Source: Enoplosus armatus | Lineage: Eukaryota > Chordata > Actinopteri > Centrarchiformes > Enoplosidae | Assembly (NCBI RefSeq): GCF_043641665.1 | Contig: NC_092201.1 | Span: forward strand, 792,001 to 856,000 | Reading direction: 5' to 3' | Length of the DNA stretch: 64,000 bases | In this document: in pieces, positions 12,092 to 23,215 of the stretch | How the letters are laid out: every line of letters begins with the position of its first letter | How positions within the stretch are numbered: the first letter of the stretch is position 1 | Notes under the pieces: model-generated | The model's input: only the letters and a program-made list of their open reading frames with translations | Databases searched by the model: none | What the model was told of the DNA's origin: nothing | Translations under genes and position numbers: made by a program

Positions 12092-12256
12092 AAGGCCTCA
12101 GTATGCTTCAAACAAAGAGTTGGACCACCTCGTCTCCAAATCTTTTTGTCTTTCTCCACAAAACTACTACAACCGAGTGACACGTAAACACTTCCTTTAG
12201 TCGTGGTAGGTTGCCACGTCATAGGAACTGGTTGGTGTGAAGCATACCGAGGCCTT
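12092..12256. mobile_element. MITE-like element with 19-bp terminal inverted repeats
   Basis: AAGGCCTCAGTATGCTTCA at 12,092-12,110 is the reverse complement of TGAAGCATACCGAGGCCTT at 12,238-12,256, with 18 of 19 positions matching. The 165-bp unit has no coding capacity, as expected of a miniature inverted-repeat element. The flanks (ACTT / TATA) show no convincing target duplication, so the superfamily is not assigned. Confidence 0.7.
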
Positions 12257-13489
12257 TATAGACCTCCGCTGGATCTCTGTTGACAAGATACTTGGTCTGC
12301 TTCCCAGCAGCCTGTGTCCTTGTTTCCTGATCATGAGGATGTCTGAACGACGTCGACTTTCTGTTTCTTGTTTTTCAGCTCCTGCCCCTCAGCTGGTGCC
12401 CACTTAATCAGTAGTGAACCAGGACCCCTGGTCTTGGACTCCAGGTCAGGGTCTTGCTGACATATCTCTCAGAACCTGATTCTGTCTCTCACGCCGAGTC
12501 TGTTTTTGTCTTTCAACCCAAATAATATCTTGTTTAAGGCCCGCCTCAGTGCTCCCTCTGACCAGTAGCTAACTATGCTAACGAACTGAGGCTAACTAGA
12601 CCCAATCCAGGGCCAGAGAAGTCTCATGCAGCATGTTATCAGTTCAGGTATTCATAGTATTTGTTACGGGAAGAAAAGATAGGAACTTACCAGGCGTACG
12701 GCGATACAAACCGTGTAAACCATGAACTTCTCACCGGATGCTTGAAGAAGCCACTTTTTGTTGCTCTAACTGACCTGATCCAGTCTGTGTTGATAGGACA
12801 TGGATTTGTTTCCTCATCAGAAAAATGAAGTGGCCTTTTGGAAACCTCCTGGTCCAGCTCCCGGGCTGCAGAGCGCCCGCTGGACCCTTGATGTGATTAG
12901 ACTGATGGTGTTACCAGCTGTGGCGGAGAAATTCACAATTCCAGTTGTTGATTTGTATGTTTTTTTTATTTAAAGTCTTAACTGGTGACTTCAGATGGAC
13001 AAAAGCTCAGAAGAGAAGAACTCTCACTCTGTCAGCCACATGCCAGCCAGAAAAAACCCTGCTTTTTTTGTTTAACTGTATATGACATGTTTAAAGTATC
13101 AACTCCTTTAACCTAACTCCCTTGTTCATACCAATTGACTTGAGAGGAGAAGAAAATGCAATTTGGCCTCGGTCGCTTGCGTTTCTCTTTTCCCTTATTT
13201 AGGAGTCTCTATGGAAACAGAGCTTTGTTGACGGGGCGTGTTGACAGGCGGCCTCTGCAGCCAAATACAGAGAAATCCCCACAACTCCTCATGAGGGCAA
13301 TGCATGCAGGGAAAATCCTGTAAAAACATCACTCCACAGGAGAGAATAAGAGCTCTGTTGCTGCATTAAAGGCTCGTCCTCGGTTTGAGACCTGCTGTCG
13401 TTCAAAATAAATTAAATAAAGTTGGATTCTGTCAAGTTACTGCAAAAAGTATCTGGTGCTTTTCTCCACTTTTCAGAGGGAACTTTAAT
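12257..13489. other. Unique sequence, no gene recognised
   Basis: No repeat or coding signal recognised. A T-rich run sits at 12,960-12,975. Confidence 0.4.
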
Positions 13490-14050
13490 TTGTACTCTTT
13501 TGTGAAGAACTTTACTTCCTTCTTTCTGTCTATCGTTCCTTCCTATATCCTTTCTTTCCTTTCCTTTGTCCTTTACTTCCTCTCCTTGCTTCCTTCCTCT
13601 CTTTATTTATTCTTTTTCATTATCTGAAGAGTTCTTTCTTTCTTTCTTTCCTCTATTTTTGTTCTTGTTTCCTTGTCTTTAATGTCTGTCTTTCCTCTCT
13701 TCCTTCATTTCCTCCCATTTCATTTCTTGCTTCCTTCTTTCCTTCCCTTCCTTTCTCTTTATGTTTCTTCAGTTTATTTATATTTGCCCTTCTTCATTCT
13801 TTGTTTCCTTCTTTTGTCTTCCCCTTTCTGGTCCTTTTTCATTCCTTCTTTCCTTACCTTTCTCATCTCCTCGTTTCCTTCCTCTCTCATTCCTTTTGTT
13901 TATTTCTTTCCTTTTCATCACTCACTTCCTTGTTTCCTTTTTCCTTCCTCATCTCCTTGTTTCCTTCTCTCTTCCCTATTTACCTTTTCATTACACACTT
14001 TAGTCCTTGTTTCCTTCCTTGCTTCCTTGCCTTCCTCCTCCCCTTGTGTC
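13490..14050. repeat. Pyrimidine-rich (TTCC/CTTT)n degenerate tract
   Basis: Over 500 bp dominated by C and T on the plus strand (TTCCTTCTTTCTGTC, CTTTCTTTCTTTC, TTCCTTCC...), with occasional purines. The long Phe/Ser/Leu/Pro-rich open frames here (up to 145 codons, three overlapping) arise because such DNA lacks stop codons; they are not genes. Confidence 0.9.
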
Positions 14051-14816
14051 CTTGTTACTGACGCTCCTCTAAAGGATGTGAACTCTTCTTCCTCCTCTTC
14101 ATCACTTTGAGCGATCAGCTCTTGTCGATCTGTAAAAATGGCCGCTGCCTTTCTGCTTCCAGTGATGGAGAATCAGGCCGGCCTGTAATTTGTTGCAGAC
14201 CTTCAGTTTTGGATCCAGAAGCGATTGTGGGTGCAGGATGTGCTGCTTTCCTCCGGCCGTCGGCGGGGACTTGACCAGGACACCGAGTCCACCACGCAGG
14301 AGGGTCGAGGTCTTGACAGCAGAATACCTGCAGCGACGCAGGAGGCTGTTTGGAGAAGTCTGGCTGCAGGTAGCAGCTCAGCTCAGGTGGGTGTTTATCC
14401 AGAGCTCTCAGAGTCCTGGAGCCTCCAGGCCTGCAGCCTCGACGCAAAGAGAAAAAGTTTGACTTCCACTCAGGAAATAATTAGTCTCATTTCCTTCTTT
14501 ATTGGCGGGCTTTATCTGCCAACATGGTAATGGAAGTTCTGTGTCAGTTTTTCTCCAAAAATGGATGCCATGAAGAAAGGAGCTTAGTGAGGATTTACTG
14601 ATGCACTGTCCTCCTTTTTCCCTCCTCGCTCCGTCAGCCAGCAGATCGACTGGATAAAATGCAGAGAAGAAACACGATTATTGACGATGGCTCTCAGTCT
14701 CTATTCTAAAATATGGACCCACTGAGGCTCTGGGAGGCAGATAGAAACACATTTAACTGCAGAATGACTCTGTGTGGAGAGTGAAGTGTTGGGCAATCTG
14801 ATCAGTGCCAGCACCT
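14051..14816. other. Unique sequence, no gene recognised
   Basis: Overlapping frames of about 90-110 codons on both strands at 14,115-14,530 have no recognisable domain, and no splice-site arrangement favours either strand. Confidence 0.4.
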
Positions 14817-14838
14817 GATCATCATCATCATCATCATC
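14817..14838. repeat. (ATC)n microsatellite
   Basis: About seven ATC units between CACCTG and TGCAGG. Confidence 0.95.
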
Positions 14839-17322
14839 TGCAGGCGCGGGGGAGGTCCTCGTCTGGCCAGGGTGGTAAGGTGGGGGATGGGTTGAGGTCG
14901 ATGTGAAACACCCAGGACAACACACAGAAACACAGAAACCATTGTTTCTGTAGATGAGCCGGTGTGAGATGCCCTAAAACTAACAAGTTAAGGCAGTAAA
15001 AGCTGCTATCAGTATCTGTCTGGCCAACAGACACCCACTGCTCAACGCATGAAAAGTCAGCAATAATGTTAAGAACATGCAGAAGACAGATAGAGTACAA
15101 GCATAATATTAATCCCAATAACAGCTCATTAGAAATAGCTGAATTATATTTTCACACTCAACACATCAGCAGAGTCACGAGATACTGTTCAAATATTAAA
15201 ACCACGTTGACGATTAAAAGCTAGTAAATACACCCACACATGCAGAGCAGAGCATCTGGCCACAAGCAGAGGACCAATTAGCAACGATACAGCATTATCA
15301 GATCAGGTATTAATCAGGCTATAATTAATAATACTAATAAGAATACATTCACCTGTCTGATGTTTCAGGTCCAGCAGACCTGAAGACTGAATGTCACAGT
15401 TTTTTATTCCAGTTGGAAAGTATTTTCAGTAAAAGGCGTCTACCTGCCGTCCGGCCTCTGACACGGTGACAGACTCTAATTATTGATCGCTGTTTCTCGT
15501 CTCAGCGTGTCGTAACCAGCGCCGGTCGGCCGGCCGCCTGTTTGTTGACTGAAAAGCAGCTGCAGCCCAGTCTGCGTCCTCGCCTGAACCGGACTGACCG
15601 GTCCAACATCCTGACTGGAGACTGGACCCTCAGCTCATACAGAGCAGGCCTCCGGGTCTCCGTCAACAGTCACTCTGTTGATGTTAGCCTGAGCCACTGA
15701 CAGAGGGGCATCTCCACCAATCAGCTGGGTGAAAAAACCCAAAGAAACACAAGCTAAAAAGGAACAAAAATGAATTAAAAAAATCCTGTTGTTCAATTTA
15801 GGTGATTTTCATAATAGTCTGAAGACCATTTTCAACCTCTCAGTCTCACAAAACCCTTAAAGAAAACACCCAGAACGCATCGTCTACTACAGAAGGGCTG
15901 TTTTATATAGAGCTCTGAGTCTTTGCACTATGACTTGCATATTATGCTGATTTGTGTGACTGAATGTCACACATATATATATTTATACATATGTATACGT
16001 AACTGTATATCTCTTCCTTGTACATACAATACAAAACAACTTCCTTTTTAATGCGTATATCTATATACCAGCTAGTTACTGCGAGCTGCAGTAGCAGGTC
16101 GGCAGCATGGTGAGCTGCGTCAGACTAAATGAAAGGAGAGGTTAGTGATGTTAGTTGTGTGTCTGTGAAGAGTTTCTTACGTCGACACTGCTGCTGAACA
16201 ACGTGGAATAAGAGAGACGATATCTCTGGTTCTGCTGCATCGAGTCCGTCAGTCTCACAAAACCCTGAAGAAAAGTCGTTTTTCTGTCCGTTGTCTTGTG
16301 TTGTAGAAGTTCCCAGCTGTGAAAAGGAAGATAATAACTATTATGTGGTGATGTGAAATACTGTCGTATGAATATCTCATAAATACTGGTGTGTATTCTT
16401 GAAACAGAAACATGTTAATGCTAACAAACACTATGCTAACTGCTAAACTCTGATCCTTTGGACATGCAGATATTATTTTCCAGTAAAGTCAAACTGTGCA
16501 GACTGGAGGTATTTATTGTAACGGGGAGGGAGAGATTTACTGCACTAAACTCCTCTGATAGGTTCTTAATTAGATTTTCAGCAGAATATTCCAGCACGTT
16601 CCCCATGTGTATCAATTTAACTGTCGTTATGTTTCGTCTCTCCAGAAAAACAATATGGATTCTCACTCAGACTGACCTGAGGGACTCGGTGTCGGTTATC
16701 ACTGAGTGAATTTAGGTCTTTGTATTGAAAAGACACAAGACGAACCAATCGATCCGCATTAGTTTTATGGGTTTTCAAGGTTTTGAATACTTGTAGTGTT
16801 TGCTGTTTAACCGTTTTTCTTTACACGGGTCAGTGCTGTTTGCAGAAAACGAAGTGAAGGTCGTGTCAGGGCCGTTTTTCTTATAATGGCAATACCATGC
16901 TGTGTGCGGTGTGTAATAGATACGCAAGTGCAGTTACACACTTCCTTGTTGTGACTCTGTGGTTGTAAATTGTTTTAAAATGTCTTGAGGAAGGGCAGTG
17001 AAAGCACCGAAGGACCTTACTGGGAGGAAAGAAGAGGAAGGAAGCTTGTTCAGCGTTTCTCCATATGTCCCTCGGACACTGGAGAACCCAAACACTGAGA
17101 AGTGGGAGTCATTAGGTGGAGAGAGGAGGGCACTGATGGTTCAAACAGCCTCAGTGTTTAGAAAAACCTGCTGCCAACTGCAGGTATTCAGCTTCCCTGG
17201 ATCCAAATCAAGCTCAAGGGATGATTCCAGATTTTTACAACGTGGGTCTTATTAACATTCCTGTCTGTAATAACAACATTACACTAAGAAGTTAATTGCT
17301 GAGTTCTGGGAATGTGACGACG
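14839..17322. other. Unique sequence with a short dispersed direct repeat
   Basis: CAGTCTCACAAAACCCTTAA (about 15,841) and CAGTCTCACAAAACCCTGAA (about 16,249) form a near-identical direct repeat about 410 bp apart, followed by GAAAA in both. A short AT-rich stretch with (AT)n lies at 15,970-16,005. No coding exon recognised. Confidence 0.45.
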
Positions 17323-17452
17323 TTGCTAAAAAGAAGTTCACACAGTTTTCCTGATTATTACCAACATTTCAGCTGTGCTCGCTTTCAGTTTAACCTCCAA
17401 ATAAAGTGGTTCACATAAACTGTTTGGCTTGTTTCCAACTTCTTTTTAGCAA
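17323..17452. repeat. Perfect 16-bp inverted repeat pair
   Basis: TTGCTAAAAAGAAGTT at 17,323-17,338 and its exact reverse complement AACTTCTTTTTAGCAA at 17,437-17,452 enclose 98 bp. Flanking bases show weaker complementarity (GACGACG against CAGCAACA). This could be the remnant of a small inverted-repeat transposon. No target-site duplication is obvious. Confidence 0.65.
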
Positions 17453-18937
17453 TGTTGCTGTATCATCTTCCTACGTAGCTAGCTAGCTACCAAGCTACAT
17501 CCATGTAAGGCGACAGAAAAATGGTCTCAAATATCGGAACAAGAGTTGAAGAGATGTTTGCAGCTGTAAGTTGTTGTTTGTTGATTTATAGAAATAACAA
17601 CTCTTATATCGACATATTTCATCACATGAAAAATGTGAAAAAACTGCTGCTAGCAACCAACCGCTAACTGACGCTACTACAGATTCTGTGTCAGGTGAAA
17701 ATGAGAACAATAAGGAACACTGAACACAGTGTCAAGCATGAAACAAGTCTCATTATCGAGCTAACACAGGTTAGCTAGTTATGGTAGTTGTTTTAACCAC
17801 GATAACATCTGCTAGCTACATGCAGCTAGCATAATGTTGCATAAGATCAACAAGGTATTACTAACATAGCTGACTATGCTAACTGTTTTCTGGCTACACT
17901 GGCTAACAGTTTCCCTCTGCGTCCACTCTTACATACTTTATTATATTACAATCCATTTTATCTGTTAACTATTCCCTTAAAATGATGCTAGAAATACCTT
18001 CAATCATTATTATGTGTAAGTAGAGTTTTAAGGTAAAAACATGGACTGGTTCAGTCTGTTTCACACTGGTTCACACTGGTTTGACTGTCCTTGTCCCTTA
18101 AGAGTCAGATCTTTGTAGGGATCCAAGGTTTGGGTAGATTTTCCACGGGTCTGTTTCTGATTGGGTCCACAGTTTTGGACTCTAATTGAAATCATTTTAC
18201 TCTCCATGTAGTTTAGAAATTGTTGATTCTTTAAATTGTTTTTCTAGCACGCAGCTTTACGTATTCATCACGATCTTATCAGCGAGCAGCCGACCTTTCC
18301 CACGAACGGACTCAGAGGAGAATCACCCTGAAAGTGTCGACCTCTGGTTTTCCTCACTGTCGCTGGGATGGAAAGATGCTTCCATTCCCCGCAGGCTGGT
18401 GCAGATGTGAAGCTGGGCTGCAGTATTGATTACAGCCTCCATCTGTTGTGCGTTTTCTCTTTTTTCCCTCTTCTCTCTATTGTGAATTACTCCCTTTGTT
18501 GTGTGTTATTTTTCCCATCCATACTCAGGCTATTTCCATGAGTCACTCAAAGCGCTCGCTGCTGCGATCCAGGCCCAAAGTGTTTTTACAGACAGACTCC
18601 TTGTTTATGGCTTTCTCATCAATAAATGACCTATTGTCTCCGGACACCGTGGGATCCAGTGTGAGCCGTGTTTTCATTTCAGTTTTGAACAGGAACTCTG
18701 CTATAAATACGATTGTGTGGAGTTATTTGTTCTACAAAGTGATGTTTCCACATCAACTTCCACAGGGTGGCCGCTGGAGGAGGAAGTACTTTTACAGTGT
18801 GAACTGTACTTCAGTACAGTACTAATACTGCAGGAATTTATTCTGTCATGAGAGAAACGTGTTGAAATCTTTAGTCATCAATCCAAAATGGTGGTCCTGC
18901 AGCTGCAGCTTTGGAGACCACATTTTGATATTTTAGG
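17453..18937. other. Unique sequence, TAGC-rich in its first part
   Basis: GTAGCTAGCTAGCTACC near 17,476 and repeated GCTAGC/GCTAAC words to about 17,910 suggest an old dispersed-repeat contribution. From 18,000 the sequence is unremarkable. The 125-codon frame at 18,448-18,825 shows no domain. Confidence 0.4.
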
Positions 18938-19195
18938 CAGAGGTGGAAAGTACTTTTACTCACTTGTACTTTACTCTTTCTACTTCTACTCCACTACATC
19001 TCAGAGGGAAATATCGCACGCTTTACAGCTGAAGTTACTTTGATGAACATGATGCATTTATAGACTGAACTTCACAATAATATACAAAGTAGTAAAAACA
19101 GCTGAAACGTTAATAACGATAATGTAAGACTCTTACAGAGGCCAGTCTGCTGCCTAATGAATACTTTTACTTTAATACTTCAAGTACATCAGAAA
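18938..19195 (+). mobile_element. hAT-type element, 3'-truncated
   Basis: Starts with CAGAGGTGGAAAGTACTTTT and continues CTTGTACTTTACTC, CTACTCCACTACATCTCAGA and GGGAAATATCGCACG. Later it has CTAATGAATACTTTTACTTT. These words follow the order seen in the full element at 26,726. The right terminal repeat is missing. Confidence 0.75.
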
Positions 19196-20103
19196 AGAAT
19201 GAGAAGAGCCTGTTGTTTATAATGTCAGTCCGTGACGTCAGTAAGTGATATAGGTTTACTGTTGTTACCAAGGATACGATGATATGAAGACAATACAGTG
19301 AGATATCTGAATACACACAGTACACACCTGTTAAATATACATACATGTACTTCTACCACACAGATAGATTCATGTAAACCTGTGAAATATAAAACAGAAT
19401 CTTTTTATCAAAGATGTGACATTTTAACACGGAGGACAAAGACGGACAGCTGGGGACACATTTATCTCCTGCTGTCAGAATAAGTCACACAGTCCCACTG
19501 ACCACATATCAGACCGCCGCTGCTCCCACGACTCCGGATCAGAGTCTGGGTGTCAGATGATGGTGCTGGGTGGAGGGTTGGGGGGTTTTTGGTGGTGGGT
19601 GGATCTGTTGGGGATCGAGGGGCCTCGGAGCTCTGCCAGCTGATGAAAACCCCCGTCTGCTTTAAATTTTAGCGAGCATTTTCTCATAATTACATTGTCT
19701 CGCCATGCAGAGCTGGAGGGTTTGGGGGTTGGGGGGTAATTGGGGAAGGTGGGTGGGCATCTGTGCAGAGCTTGATACCAAATTGGCATTAAAGACGGCC
19801 TGAAATGGGGGATTGTCCGGCTGAAGTGCAGGACTTGGCTCCTCAGCTGTAAAAGTCATAGTTACAGCGGACCTTTGGCAGCCCCTCTGAAGGTTTCAGG
19901 CCGTCCAAAGCCACTTCTCTGTTTCAACAGAGACATGCTAAAAATAAGAAAGGGCCTTTTTAAAGAGTGTGGCTTTTAATGGCAGCATGTAAAAATCTGC
20001 TATGTGTTAACAGCTTCACTGAGGCAAACCAAAAGACATGCCTTAGTGGCCTCAGAACAAATTAGGATGGCAAATGACGAAGCAGGAGGCTCTGGATGGA
20101 GGA
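19196..20103. other. Unique sequence, no gene recognised
   Basis: Short chance frames. A G-rich stretch (GGTTGGGGGGTTTTTGG and GGTTTGGGGGTTGGGGGG) around 19,575-19,740 has runs compatible with quadruplex formation. No gene recognised. Confidence 0.4.
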
Positions 20104-20395
20104 GGTCTCTCTCTGTCTCTGTCTCTCTCTGTCTCTGTGTCTCTCTGTCTGTCTCTGTGTCTCTCTCTGTCTCTGTCTGTCCCTGTGTCTCTCTCTGTCT
20201 CTGTCTCTCTCTCTCTGTCTGTCTCTCTCTGTCTCTCTAAGTCTCTGTCTGTCTCTGTCTGCCTCTCTCTGTCTGTCTCTCTCTGTCTGTCTCTCTATGT
20301 CTCTGTCTGTCTCTCTCTGTCTGTCTCTGTCTCTCTATGTCTCTGTCTGTCTCTCTCTGTCTGTCTCTGTCTCTCTCTCTCTGTCTGTCTCTGTC

Positions 20396-20426
<31 letters not shown>

Positions 20427-20452
20427 CCCTCTCTCTGTGTCTGTCTTTGTGT
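20104..20452. repeat. (TCTCTG/TCTG)n compound microsatellite
   Basis: About 350 bp of CTCTCTGTCTCTGTCTCT-type repeats with few interruptions. The Ser/Leu/Cys/Val-rich open frames across it (up to 147 codons, and a minus-strand Arg/Gln/Glu/Asp-rich frame) are products of the repeat. Confidence 0.95.
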
Positions 20453-20654
20453 TTGATCAGCAGGCAGTGGACAGACAATACAACCGATCCCAAAGACAGG
20501 AAAGACTGTGTCTTTGAAGCGTAAACCTTTAGGAAGGTGATGAATGGGTTGTGTGACCTCGGCCACAGTAGCAGCTCAGGACCAGAGATGAATCTATGGA
20601 GGGGACGGTCCTAATGACGTGTCATCATCAGAGAGGCAGAGAGACAGAGACAGA
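20453..20654. other. Short unique stretch
   Basis: Nothing recognised. Ends in a GAGAGACAGAGAC purine-rich segment. Confidence 0.35.
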
Positions 20655-20825
20655 GAGTAGTGTTAATGCAGTTAATGCTAACATAGCATGCTAACAGACT
20701 AATCTGATCATGTTTATTGGCTAAACGCTACCCACTTAAACTAATATGCTACCTTTGCTAACTGTACATGTACGTGCTAACTTTAGCATGTCAGCATTAT
20801 CATCATTGTAAATGTGCTCAGTTAC
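20655..20825. repeat. GCTAAC-family repeat, degraded fragment
   Basis: Repeated ATGCTAACATAGCATGCTAAC, GCTAACTTTAGCATGTCAGC and related words match the composition of the repeat family at 21.4 and 58 kb, but the order is scrambled by decay. Confidence 0.5.
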
Positions 20826-21371
20826 TTTCCACGGCTGTAGAGATTCAACATATTAGAGCTCTGACAAACACTAACTCCTGCAGGAAGGACGGCGGACGCT
20901 GGATGAAGAAGATTCAGGCCGGCAGGCAGGAAAACAGCGTCGCCAGGCTCTGAGACAATCAGGAAGGTGAGCCACATAAATCCGGATCAAAGCACAACCA
21001 CCTGGCACTTAAACAGGCATGTTGACATGTTTGGCAGCGTGGAGGTCCCTCCAATTATACCCCTCTCATTTTTCCCACCGGGTCTAATAGTTAAATGTGG
21101 ACTGGTTGAGCTTAATGCTGCAGTTTAGGTCAGATGGTGAACTCATGCGGAGCTGTCTGATGAAATAAATCACTGGATCGGTTTCTTTTCTTTCAAGTGC
21201 TGCAGCTCAGAGACCAGAGGAGAAGTCACTCGACACGCTGCATCATATACAAAAGACCCAACTCTAAATCTGATCTGATGTCGTCGTCCTGGACAAGAGA
21301 CACGTCAACATGTTTTAAGGGTGAAGCAGGAAAATGTGTGTGTGCTGAAACCTAAGCAACGGGTCAAAGCT
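20826..21371. other. Unique sequence, no gene recognised
   Basis: Nothing recognised beyond short chance frames. Confidence 0.4.
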
Positions 21372-21590
21372 TTCAACATCAACTAGATGGATCATGGTCC
21401 CCTCAGGATGAACTGTAGTAGCTCCTCATCAGCGCCACCATCAGGTCAACATGTCAGTGTGTCCAACACTTTGGTTAATGACCAAATACCTGCAGAACTG
21501 ATGACGTTCGTCAGCCTCAGCTGTTAGCATGCTAACATTATACCTGCTAAACATCAGCATGTTAGCATTTAGCTGAAAGCACAAATGAAG
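21372..21590 (+). repeat. GCTAAC-family repeat, copy 3
   Basis: AGCGCCACCATCAGGTCAAC, CCAACACTTTGGTTAATGACC, AAATACCTGCAGAACTGATG, CGTCAGCCTCAGCTGTTAGC and ACCTGCTAAACATCAGCATG run in the same order as in the inverted copy at 57,948-58,170, with only scattered differences. Same orientation as copy 1. Confidence 0.8.
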
Positions 21591-22725
21591 AACAACCTCG
21601 CGTCAGACCTGACAATAACATGTATGTTTTAAACACACTGCGTCAGATTGAAAGCTAACGTCTGATTTTATTCCAGCATCCTCATGTGCAACAAAGTGCA
21701 TAGATGTTCATGAATGTGCATTTCGTGACCGTGAGGCCACACTGGATAATCAGGCTGAGCTGTTCAGGAGGTGTTTCTGTGTTCTCTGCAGGGTCTCTGG
21801 GTTATTTTACCCCCACGAAGGCCTGATTGGTTGGAACCCTGAGGTCTGCTCTGTTGTGGTCTGAGCCTCTTCAAAGCGCCGCTCTGCGCTCAGCTCAGAG
21901 GAATGCCCATTACCTTGCGGTCGCATGTCTCTCTCAGAGCTGCTCCGCTCCTGCAGAGCTGCTGCAGCCAGGTATCCCATCAGCCACCGCATGGCTGCTG
22001 TCGGGCCTCGCTGCTGGGAAAGTGCAGCGATGCCTCACATTGTGTTTTTGATGTGGATTACAGAGGACACTTTCCTGTGTGGGTCTCTGTAGCTGCAGGG
22101 TTTCCTCTGTGACTGACGCAGAACGTTTCATTTTGGGGTTTCTGTGAGCAACAAGGAATATCACTGTGGGCCACGCGTCTATTTTTAATGTGCTCTGCTC
22201 TAAATATACAGCTGCCATTTCTGCAGCTCCACTCTTTCACTCTTTCCTCTCGGCTCAAACAATGCGTAAGAAATGTAAAAACGTAAAAGCTTTGTTTGGT
22301 TTGTGGCCTGTGGAGCTCCGCGCGGCGTGCATCATGTTATTTCCGGATATTTTGGATGTGTCATGCAGCGCGGGCCGCCGCCGCCTTCAGCAGGGATGCA
22401 GGCAGCGTCTCGTTTGATGTTGACAGCAGCCGTGATGCAACCGGCGCTGCAGAAGGGTGTGTTCCCTCCGGCCCACCAGCTGACGCATTTCGCTGGGAAA
22501 CTCCTTCCAAATTCCCAGAGCTCCCAGTCGGCCGGGTCTGGACGGCTGCCACGGCCGCGTGGGTCCCAACTCCTTCTGTGGTCAACAGGATTACAAACCA
22601 CAGATGTATGTTTCATGTGCACAGTCGCAGGGATCCACACTGTCAGTACATGGAGGAGACAGACAGTGAAATAACATGTAGAGACAAAGACAGAAACATT
22701 AGCTGTTAGCTGTAATAAAAATATA
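21591..22725. other. Unique sequence with a GC-rich patch
   Basis: The patch at about 22,310-22,570 is GC- and CpG-rich (CCGCGCGGCGTGC, GCGGGCCGCCGCCGCC). It carries overlapping frames of 123-137 codons (plus) and 102 codons (minus), none with a recognisable domain. Frames on both strands in GC-rich DNA are expected by chance. A CpG-rich regulatory patch is possible but unproven. Confidence 0.4.
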
Positions 22726-22729
22726 AATA

Positions 22730-23215
22730 CTGTAGGTCATAATTCTGACTTTCTATCTTAAAACATTTCAGTACATAAACAAGTTTTGACTCACAGTGAG
22801 TTAGAAATATTACTTATTAGTATTGTAATTTTCAGGTATGTCATAGTTTTTACTTAATATCTCTCTCCCAGTCTGAGTCTCATTATGTTGAATAGCAAAG
22901 TCATTTTTTTACTTTTTTGATTTCATAATTTTATTTAGTCATAATAACTTGTTAAGTCATTATTTTGACTTATTATTTCATATGTTTTAAATTACTATGT
23001 CATAATTTTAAAACTATAAATAATACGTTCAGTCAAAACAGCTCCACCACTCAAAGGGAAAGACAAGTATGGAAAAGATAAACAAAACTGGACATAAGAC
23101 TTACCATTTCAATTCAAGATTTTTCTATTAGTTTTGATTTATTAAGACATAATCTTGACTTGACTTGCTGTCTCATAATTTCTTTCTTTATTTTCTTTAA
23201 AGTTTCAATCTCATA
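22730..23215. repeat. AT-rich degenerate tandem repeat (TCATAATTNTGACTT type)
   Basis: GTCATAATTCTGACTTTC, AGTCATTATTTTGACTTATT, TATGTCATAATTTT, AGACATAATCTTGACTTGAC and TCTCATAATTTC recur at irregular intervals. This is the decayed form of a roughly 20-bp (GACTTATTATCTCATAATTTT-like) tandem repeat that I know from fish genomes. Confidence 0.6.

Noticed and set aside
13385..14110. Phe/Leu/Ser-rich frames that look like transmembrane proteins
   Set aside because: Pyrimidine-rich low-complexity DNA encodes such residues in every frame. Three frames overlap.
20074..20566. Ser/Leu-rich frames suggesting a membrane protein, and an Arg/Asp/Gln-rich minus frame
   Set aside because: Products of the TCTCTG microsatellite on its two strands.
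22296..22709. A GC-rich coding exon with a 137-codon frame
   Set aside because: Overlapping frames are open on both strands because GC-rich DNA has few stops. No domain and no paired splice sites.
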